Positions 61,539 through 64,000 of a DNA stretch of 64,000 bases are shown one piece after another. Under the pieces are notes generated by a model. That model was not told where the DNA came from, did no database searches, and worked only from the letters and a program-made list of their open reading frames with translations. The translations under genes and the position numbers were made by a program. The DNA comes from Lichenostomus cassidix (Eukaryota > Chordata > Aves > Passeriformes > Meliphagidae): assembly GCA_008360975.2 (NCBI GenBank), contig CM039211.1, forward strand, positions 24,422,558 through 24,486,557, given 5' to 3'. The stretch's first letter is position 1; each line of letters starts with the position of its first letter.

Positions 61539-64000
61539 CACAGAAATTTTTGTATGGTCAGGATCCACATGTCCAGGACCATTCATTTCATGTCACCTTG
61601 TTATTGTTTCTACCACTTTTACATTCTTATATTTCTATGGCTAATTTATGAAATATCTTTCAAGTGGTCTTATTAAAACATCTGACGTTATGGAATATTC
61701 AGAGGAGGGAAATTTTGATCCATGTGCAGAGTGACACTGATTCTAAAGATCATGGTCTTTTAGAGAACAAAACTTGTACCAAGTTATGCATACAAACAAA
61801 ATCCAGCAAACATGTCTCACATTCTGCTGGAAGGCTGTTTGAAATTCAGGTTTGGTCTATGAGTTACACAATGTGTGAGCTGAATCTTTTCAAACAAATG
61901 ACAAGAGTAAGACAGAAAATAAGTATAAATAAATCAAGAATTGCACCTTGTTTTAGAAGAGAGTAAATGTGCATAGATGCAAGTTTCCCTCAGTATTCTG
62001 TGTACAAAGTAGAGAATATATTCTCAGAAGGGAAATCTTTCCATTATCTCCTGTGTGACATTGACCCTCTGCCTGCACAATGTAGTTGACAGCATTTCAC
62101 CAGCTCAGGATTTTGAAAATACAGTCAAGAGTTATCCTTCAGAGCCCATCATCATGGAGGTTGACCAACTATCAAAGAAAACTAGGTGATCAGAAAAGGT
62201 TCCAGTTTTAAAAATATTATAGTTTTGGGTATTATTTTAATAGCAAGTAAAAAAAAAAGAGGGCAAAAAAGAAAGAAAAAGAAAGGACAGACTCAAGCCA
62301 TCTAAGAATTCTTTGTGTATGAGAAGGAAAAGCAGCATGTGAGTAGTTCCACTGAAGGCAAGTAAGTAGGACACAGGCTGATCTGCCAGGTGTTATGTCT
62401 TATGAATGGTGCAGGAAATCATTTCACCCTGCTCTCACCACAAAGCATGAGTGCAGTTCACAAGAAGGGTTATCAGAATCACTAGCATAACTTCTGAGCT
62501 GCAGTTCTGGTGATGTTAAGACAGAGTCTGCAGAAGCTGGGAATGCAGCAATACCAGAGAAGAGATGTAATGATTTGCTGTGGGTTTTATTGTATGATTT
62601 GCACAGTGTATTAGGAAAGGGCCTCTGTTCCTCTCTGCTTCTCTCTTTTTATTCTCCACAGTCAACAAAATGCAATTATCTGCCAGAGCTTAGGTGTGGA
62701 TGTGAGCAAAGTTTAAAGCTGTGAAGAATATCCCATGTTGTTATTTTTTTTATGAAAATGTTGTGCAGGGTCACTCCCCTGCTTTTAGTTATTTGTACAA
62801 AACAGCAGTAAGTTTTCTATGCAACAGGGTCTGACTAAAAGCAGCCCTAGAAACCAAGATACTGTCTCAGAAAAAGTCACTGACACTGACTTAAGTTTCC
62901 CAGAAATAATTTCCTTGCATGGTCTCTCTAACCATGACATCTTAGAAGTAAAATATCAGAGCAAATGGTTAGAGCTACACTAAGTACCACTTATTGTTAT
63001 TATTTGCCTTTTTGACATCAACCAGTGCAGCCCAGATATCTGCTGTCATCCATCACAGGGCTACTGTTTCTACCAGTACAGTCTCCTAAGCAGAAGACTG
63101 GGTGACAACTGGATGATGTAGAGTAGGAAACCATTTTGTGTTATTTTTAATTAGTTGAATAAGAAATCTATGTTTTTCTCATTATTTAAGTGAGGAAGGA
63201 TTACATGAGCTTTTCTAGAAGAGGCGTTGTTTATCTTTTTTCCTTGATGGAATATATGATATCTAATATTCCTTTTATTGTTAACTTATGTTCCTGCACA
63301 GTCTCTTCCCTGTGTTGATTAATGGCTCTTGTATTATCACAGTAAGTAACTTATACACTTAAGCCACTTTATTTTCTGTTTGTCCTTTGTGTGCTTCATT
63401 TCTCTTACTGAAATTAGAGCATACCTTTCTTTTTTTGATCAGTGTTAAATTTCACTTGTGAAATAACATAATGCTGTTCTGTTTGGATTTCAATTTCCAG
63501 CAGAGTGGGTGGAGGGGACTGTTAAATGTCAAATTAAACAATTTCCATTGGAATGTGAGCACTTGCATTTAAACTTTTCTATTACCACTGTTTTCTTGCT
63601 TTCTTTGCTTGCTTGCTTTTAATCTTTGTTTCTCATTTCAATAAAACTCACTCAGAGGTTTATAAGTACCTGACAAAGAATTTTAGGCTATATGTTACTT
63701 CTTTTTAAAAAAAAAAAAAAAATTTTTTTCTTTTCCTTGTTAGCTATAGCAGGTTGCTTTGCCTTTTCCTGCCTGTAAATTTTTTTGTCTCTTTTGGTAT
63801 GTAAGATGAATTTTGTAACAGTTCTGTACACACAGTCCACTCAGGTACAATGAAGCATTGACAGCAATGAATCTGGCAACATGTAATTACATTTTCTAAT
63901 TCCTTCAGAAAGAGTATTCCTGAGAATGTATTCTTAGGGTTTTGATGGATCAGGTGTTTTAAATTAAGGATCCTAATTACTTTATATTGTTTGAATGACA
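61539..64000. other. Unique AT-rich sequence, no gene recognised
   Basis: Contains a polypurine tract at about 62,249-62,288 and an A16 run (63,707-63,722) bounded by T runs on both sides. No repeat family or gene is seen up to the window end. Confidence 0.55.

Noticed and set aside
61376..61676. Frames with alternating tyrosine-threonine or isoleucine-histidine runs
   Set aside because: They are translations of the TATACA/TA microsatellite.
63700..63735. A16 run as the poly-A tail of a processed pseudogene
   Set aside because: No coding-like or cDNA-like body precedes it, no target-site duplication was found, and T runs bound it on both sides.

Overview
The window looks like bird nuclear DNA: AT-rich, intron-poor by appearance and, as far as I can read it, gene-free. 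The strongest evidence is the repeats. At least eight 5'-truncated or fragmented CR1 LINEs are present. Several end in the CR1 3' tail, and several still read as the C-terminal part of the CR1 reverse-transcriptase ORF2. There are also three solo retroviral-type LTRs with an avian look, and no mammalian SINEs. A neoavian bird, perhaps a songbird, fits, but the species cannot be fixed from this sequence. No open reading frame here resembles a host protein. The longest ones lie in GGAA microsatellites, in a GC-rich LTR, or in CR1 remnants.

Layout. Positions 1-15,870 are mostly unique AT-rich sequence with a few simple repeats and one short perfect palindrome (4,956-4,976). At 15,874-16,016 there is a long imperfect hairpin that no recognised repeat explains. 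From 16,768 to about 24,250 the window is CR1-rich: an inverted internal fragment, a plus-strand copy (21,428-22,559) and a minus-strand copy (22,975-23,760), the last two lying tail to tail. From 27,576 to 32,729 there are two solo LTRs of one family in opposite orientation (28,214-28,515 minus; 32,467-32,729 plus), each with direct repeats at its ends, and a CR1 3' stub between them. A long dead CR1 copy lies at 34,390-35,758. Two long pure GGAA arrays (38,760-38,925 and 46,168-46,326) flank about 7 kb of unique DNA. A CR1 3' end (46,860-47,272), a GC-rich solo LTR of about 1 kb (49,134-50,168) and a minus-strand CR1 (50,412-51,143) follow. The stretch 52,580-53,480 carries an RFX X-box, two octamers, OTX/PITX-type sites and TAAT cores; it is the best candidate for a conserved regulatory element. 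A TATACA microsatellite ending in a perfect 44-bp palindrome is at 61,446-61,538.

There are no genes working together here. The region reads as an intergenic or intronic gene-poor stretch shaped by CR1 and LTR insertion and by simple-repeat growth. I found no convincing new protein system. The items most worth checking are the hairpin at 15.9 kb, the paired LTR family with target-site duplications, and the RFX/octamer cluster near 53 kb.
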